In this document: piece after piece, positions 60,602-64,000 of the stretch | How positions within the stretch are numbered: the stretch's first letter is position 1 | Layout of the letters: each line of letters begins with the position of its first letter | Translations under genes and position numbers: made by a program | The notes under the pieces: generated by a model | Told to the model about the DNA's origin: nothing | Database searches by the model: none | The model's input: the letters and a program-made list of their open reading frames with translations, nothing else | NCBI RefSeq assembly: GCF_900176635.1 | Contig: NZ_FXLN01000003.1 | Location: 496,001-560,000, forward strand | Direction: 5' to 3' | Origin: Clostridium merdae | GTDB taxonomy: Bacteria; Bacillota; Clostridia; Oscillospirales; Acutalibacteraceae | DNA: 64,000 nt

Positions 60602-60877
60602 GGCAACGAATGGATTCCCTTGGCTAAGTTATTGAATTTCTCTGGACCACTCCCTATGTTTTTTGCCCCGCCAAGTACGAGAGGCAAAGTCATAGCACAA
60701 AGCTACTAGATTCATAAAAACTAGTATAATAAGCCTTATTATAAATAAAAAAAGCCGGATTAAAAATCCGACGAAACAGAACAAAATTATTGATTATGTG
60801 ATTTATTTTCCCATTTTTATATATTTATCTTGCATTATATGGTAAATAATGTTAATATTTATGTCGTAAGGTAATGT
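60602..60877. other. Non-coding stretch, no gene seen
   Basis: AT-rich. It holds two small dyads, TATAATAA-GCC-TTATTATA near 60727-60745 and CGGATT-AAA-AATCCG at 60757-60771. No open frame with a ribosome site was found on either strand. Confidence 0.5.
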
Positions 60878-60966
60878 AAAAAGCAAAGCAGGAATGAGTG
60901 CTGCAACACCCACCCCCTGCTACGGAGACTACACCTCCATAACAACAGTTTTCACTGCGCTTTGCC
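60878..60966 (-). ncRNA. Candidate small structured RNA with own promoter and terminator
   Basis: Read on the minus strand, TATAAT (60972-60977), with TATACA 17 bp upstream, is followed about 6 nt later by GCAAAGC (60959-60965). Its exact complement GCTTTGC (60883-60889) closes the structure and runs straight into T5, so the outer stem is also the terminator. Inside, GTTATGGAG and CTCCGTAGC (60919-60943) form a 9-bp hairpin with G-U pairs and a 7-nt loop. The transcript would be about 88 nt. I compared it with what I know of 6S, SRP, tmRNA and RNase P RNA and found no match. Identity unknown. Confidence 0.55.
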
Positions 60967-61356
60967 ACACAATTATAACCCATTATTTCCCTTTTGTATA
61001 GAGGGGACAGAAATGGGGCCTTTGGAATTATGATTGCGAAGCTCGGCAATGTGAGGACTGAAACCGATATGCAATGTATCGCTTGTTGTGGAGTACCCTT
61101 TTCAATGAGGGTTTCCGTGACAAGCGCTTTTTTATTGCCTTGCAGACAAAGGCAACGCGGAGCTGGGAATGGGTTGTTCATTTGGTGAAACGAAATCACC
61201 TAGATTAGATAGTGGGATAATTATTAAGTTCTATCGCAGTTTTTGAATCAGCAGATTTCCATTCCCCTGGAGAAAAGCAAAATTGCGAAAGAGTTCTCTT
61301 GAGCATATGGAGGATAGAACCCAGCTTCGCCGCGCTAATGTCTGTAAGCATGTAAC

Positions 61357-61414
61357 GCCGCACCATCGCCCGTGCGGCTCACGCCGTTCCTTGATTGGAA
61401 CGGCGTTCTTTTTT
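61357..61414 (+). terminator. Two hairpins ending in a strong terminator, no gene upstream
   Basis: GCCGCAC-N8-GTGCGGC (61357-61378) is followed by ACGCCGTTCC-TTGATT-GGAACGGCGT (61381-61406) and TCTTTTTT. The upstream 61270-61356 DNA contains no convincing protein start, so the signals probably end a short untranslated transcript or are a remnant of a lost gene. Confidence 0.5.
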
Positions 61415-61507
61415 GCTCTTTTTTCATTGCTCTCGTCAACTAGTAGAAACATGCTCAGAAGCTAATTTCTTTTTTCATTTGTGAGCAGCAAATCAAAACG
61501 TAATTTG

Positions 61508-63137
61508 CAATCTGCAACGCGCAGGCTTGTTTCCTGTGCGGAAGATAGATGCAGAGCGGTAGCTCAGTCGGATTCCAAAGGCAGAGCCTTTGGTCGTTGA
61601 GAGGGGATCCAAGGGTTAGAATCGATACTCTCCCCTTGAAAGGCCTTTGCCTACTTTCACCCTTTCGTGAAAGTAGGTGCCCGCCCCGGCATGAGGGGCA
61701 AAGCCCTGCGCCAGCAGAATTCCTGCGCCCGAGCGCAAAAACCTCTTTTATGAACAAATCAATATCTCCCTAAATCAAAAGGATGAGTGAATATGGCACG
61801 AGGGGCAAAGCCTTGCGCAGCAAAAACTCTGCACCCAAACGCAAAACTCAAAAAAAGATTTATATAAAAATATTATAGCGGCTAGTGCCACAAATAATTT
61901 CTTCTTTCTTTTCATTCGCCCCTCAAGCCGGGGCAGGCTCGCCTTTTCTCGATGAGGAGAAAAGGCGGAAAGACTCACCAAAGGCTCTGCCTTTGGAATC
62001 CGTTTGGGAAACGACCCCAAACTAGAAAACAAAAGCTACTGTAAAGGCGCTCCATTAAAAATGCCCACTCTCCTAGCCATTATAAAAAATATGCAAAGTG
62101 ATTCCGTCCGTCGACGGTCATTTTTAGAGCGCTCTCGTCCCCTCGCTGAAACAGGTTCGGTAGCTGATACTTCTTTTATTTAGAGCTGCAAAGCTGAACC
62201 TTCCGCACAATCTGCAACGCGCAGGCTTGTTCCTGTGCGGAAAGAAGATGCAGAGCGGGAGCTCACCCGGATTCCAAAGGCAGAGCCTTTGGTCGTTGAG
62301 AGGGAATCCAAAGGGAGAGAATCGATACTCTCCCTTTGGAAGGCCTTTGCAACCTTTCACCCTTTCGTGAAAGGTTGTGCCCGCCCCGGCATGAGGGGCA
62401 AGCCCTGCGCCAGCAGAATTCCTGCGCCCGAGCGCAAAACTTCTTATATAACAATATCTTTATTAAAGCAAGAGAAAGCATAGCATGAGAGGCAAGCCCT
62501 GCGCCAGCAGAAACCCTTGCGCCCAAGCGCAACACTTCTTTTACTAGCCAAACAAAAATTTTCTCTAAACTAAATAAAAAAGAGTCTAACAGATTTTAGA
62601 GCGGCTAGTGCCGCAGAAGATTTCTTCTTTCTTTCATTCGCCCCTCAAGCCGGGGCAGGCTCGCCTTTTCTCGATGAGGAGAAAAGGCGGAAAGACTCAC
62701 CAAAGGCTCTGCCTTTGGATTCCGTTTGGGAAACGACCCCAAACTAGAAAACAAAAGCTACTGTAAAGGCGCTCCATTAAAAATGCCCACTCTCCTAGCT
62801 TTCTAAAAAAACAACATTCAGATTTCATCCGTCGGCGGTCATTTTTAGAGCGCTCTCGTCCCCTCGCTGAAACAGGTTCGGTAGCTGATACTTCTTTTAT
62901 TTAGAGCTGCAAGGCTGAACATTACGCACAATCTGCAACGCACAGGCTTGTTCCTGTGCGGAAAACAGATGCAGAGCGGGGGCTCACCCGGATTCCAAAG
63001 GCAGAGCCTTTGGTCGTTGAGAGGGAATCCAAAGGGAGAGAATCGACACTCTCCCTTTGGAAGGCCTTTGCAACCTTTCACCCTTTCGTGAAAGGTTGTG
63101 CCCGCCCCGGCATGAGGGGCAAGCCCTGCGCCAGCGT
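61508..63137. repeat. Hairpin-rich composite direct repeat, period about 722 bp
   Basis: Block A occurs three times (61508-61740, 62208-62439, 62929-63136), block B twice (61878-62077, 62601-62799), block C twice (62107-62199, 62828-62920), and a shorter tail-like block D twice (61796-61850, 62482-62540). Order: A, D-B-C-A, D-B-C-A. Copies of B and C are offset by 721-723 bp and differ by few bases. Each block contains perfect stems, e.g. CCAAAGGC-AGA-GCCTTTGG, AACCTTTCAC-N6-GTGAAAGGTT and GCCTTTTCTC-N6-GAGAAAAGGC. Frames through it are not coding by the usual signs: no ribosome sites, low-complexity translations, and frames on both strands that follow the repeats. Confidence 0.85.
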
Positions 63138-63172
63138 AATACCTCACTACAGAACGCATATTAAGAATAAAA

Positions 63173-63210
63173 AATGAGAAGAGTCACAGAATCTTCTGCC
63201 TCTTCTCATT
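63173..63210 (-). terminator. Terminator of asnB
   Basis: AATGAGAAGAG and CTCTTCTCATT with inner CAGAA/TTCTG, running into T6 on the minus strand, 10 bp after the stop. Confidence 0.85.
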
Positions 63211-63219
63211 ATAAAACAA

Positions 63220-64000
63220 CTATTTAAAATTCGGCATGTCGCCTTCCTCGTGCTCCGCTCCCTCAAAATAAACCTGATACCACAGCAGGAACACAAACAC
63301 CGTCCATATGCGGCGGCTGTAATCACGGCGGCCTTTAAAGTGGTCTTCCAAGTACCGCAAAAGCTCCTCTGTATGGAAGAACTGCTTTGCCAAATCGGAA
63401 GAAAACGCGTCTTTTACCACTTGGTAATACCGTTCATCTCTTAGCCACACACGAGTAGGAACCGGGAAGCCCAGCTTTTCTTTCTTCGCTGTACGAGCCG
63501 GAAGATGACGAAGTGCAGCCTGGCGCATCGCATATTTCGTGGTGTCATTTTTCAGGCGTAAACGCTTCGGAATAGACGATGCTACACGGAACACCTCTTT
63601 ATCCAAAAACGGAACACGCAGCTCAAGCGAGTTAGCCATACTCATGCGGTCTGCCTTAAGCAGAATATCTCCTACCATCCAAAGATTCATGTCGAGATAT
63701 TGCATGCGGGTCACATCATCCAAATCCTTTACGCGGTCGTAATACGGCTTTGTAAGGGTTTGGGGCTTTGTCGCAATCGAGGGGTCTTTGAGCAAACGCT
63801 TTTTATCCTCATACCCGAACATTTTGGCATTGCCAATAAAGCTTTGGTTTGTAGGCAATTCACCACGTGTAATAAAGCCTTGTCCCACAAAATGCCACGG
63901 CACCTTTTGCACAACACGGCGCAAAAATGTGCGAAGCCATTGTGGCAGCTTATGGTATTTCTCAAAAACATCCGGTTCATTGTAAACGGTGTAGCCACCA
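63220..64000 (-). CDS. asnB: Asparagine synthetase B, C-terminal part
   Basis: 260 codons of the C-terminal synthetase domain are in the window; the glutaminase half lies beyond the right edge. Recognisable: G-G-Y-T-V-Y at the edge, then M-Q-Y-L-D-M-N-L-W-M-V-G-D-I-L-L-K-A-D-R-M-S-M and ELRVPFLDKEVFRVASSIP, the substrate-binding core of the AsnB family, plus KEKLGFPVPTRVWLRD. The C-terminus is aromatic-rich. It makes asparagine from aspartate and glutamine, or acts as an amidotransferase on cell-wall or peptide substrates. Confidence 0.9.
   Translation of the reverse strand, partial: GGYTVYNEPDVFEKYHKLPQWLRTFLRRVVQKVPWHFVGQGFITRGELPTNQSFIGNAKMFGYEDKKRLLKDPSIATKPQTLTKPYYDRVKDLDDVTRMQYLDMNLWMVGDILLKADRMSMANSLELRVPFLDKEVFRVASSIPKRLRLKNDTTKYAMRQAALRHLPARTAKKEKLGFPVPTRVWLRDERYYQVVKDAFSSDLAKQFFHTEELLRYLEDHFKGRRDYSRRIWTVFVFLLWYQVYFEGAEHEEGDMPNFK

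Noticed and set aside
60878..60966. 6S, SRP or tmRNA identity for the small RNA
   Set aside because: Length and the conserved core sequences of these RNAs do not fit.
61455..63177. Open frames of 70-100 codons in the repeat region
   Set aside because: They follow the direct repeats in both directions, have low-complexity translations and no start signals.

Overview
The window looks like a chromosomal piece of a spore-forming, anaerobic Gram-positive bacterium of the Clostridia, probably near the Oscillospiraceae/Ruminococcaceae. The basis is spoVAC-spoVAD, a single-chain pyruvate:ferredoxin oxidoreductase, a B-type dihydroorotate dehydrogenase with its PyrK partner, strong AGGAGG ribosome sites, TTGACA/TATAAT promoters, frequent TTG and GTG starts, and T-rich hairpin terminators. 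No rRNA or tRNA gene and no insertion sequence was recognised.

Layout. 1-5 kb: the start of a ComEC-like hydrolase, a small HPr-like protein, a lone ABC ATPase, a phosphohexomutase and spoVAC-spoVAD. 5-9.6 kb: a secreted 5'-nucleotidase with LysM, then an accessory patch of four small membrane proteins, an XRE repressor with two matching operators, and a small frameshifted gene. 9.68-11.19 kb: a type I-C-like CRISPR array of 23 repeats with no cas genes in the window. 11.3-15 kb: hom, serA and serC on the minus strand. 15.3-21.4 kb: an ElyC/YdcF-like protein, then pyrC, pyrF, pyrK, pyrD, a histidine phosphatase and ruvX. 21.5-22.8 kb: hflX.

22.87-33.94 kb is the most unusual part: 17 minus-strand genes in the order of the PBSX head and baseplate genes (terminase, portal, protease, decoration, capsid, connectors, tube-like protein, LysM protein, hub, spike, gp25-like, gpJ, gpI, fibre). 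Genes touch or overlap and all frames are open. No sheath, tape measure, integrase, repressor, replication or lysis gene is present. It may be a domesticated DNA-packaging particle (gene-transfer-agent-like), or a reduced prophage remnant that kept its frames; the sequence alone cannot tell which.

34-60.5 kb: a GntR-controlled ABC exporter, a chemotaxis receptor, an envelope-stress set (response regulator, histidine kinase, HtrA protease), GtrA, glycyl-tRNA synthetase, flavodoxin, an SDR reductase, rsmE, pyruvate:ferredoxin oxidoreductase, a CNNM/CorC-type membrane protein, a LysR-controlled operon (aldolase, 2-hydroxyacid dehydrogenase, TRAP-like permease) of unknown substrate, a PadR/membrane-protein pair and a secreted Ig-like protein.

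60.5-63.2 kb has no convincing protein gene. It holds a candidate small RNA gene with its own promoter and terminator and a set of hairpin-rich direct repeats with a period of about 722 bp. The window ends inside asnB. All assignments rest on reading motifs and gene order by eye; no database search was run.
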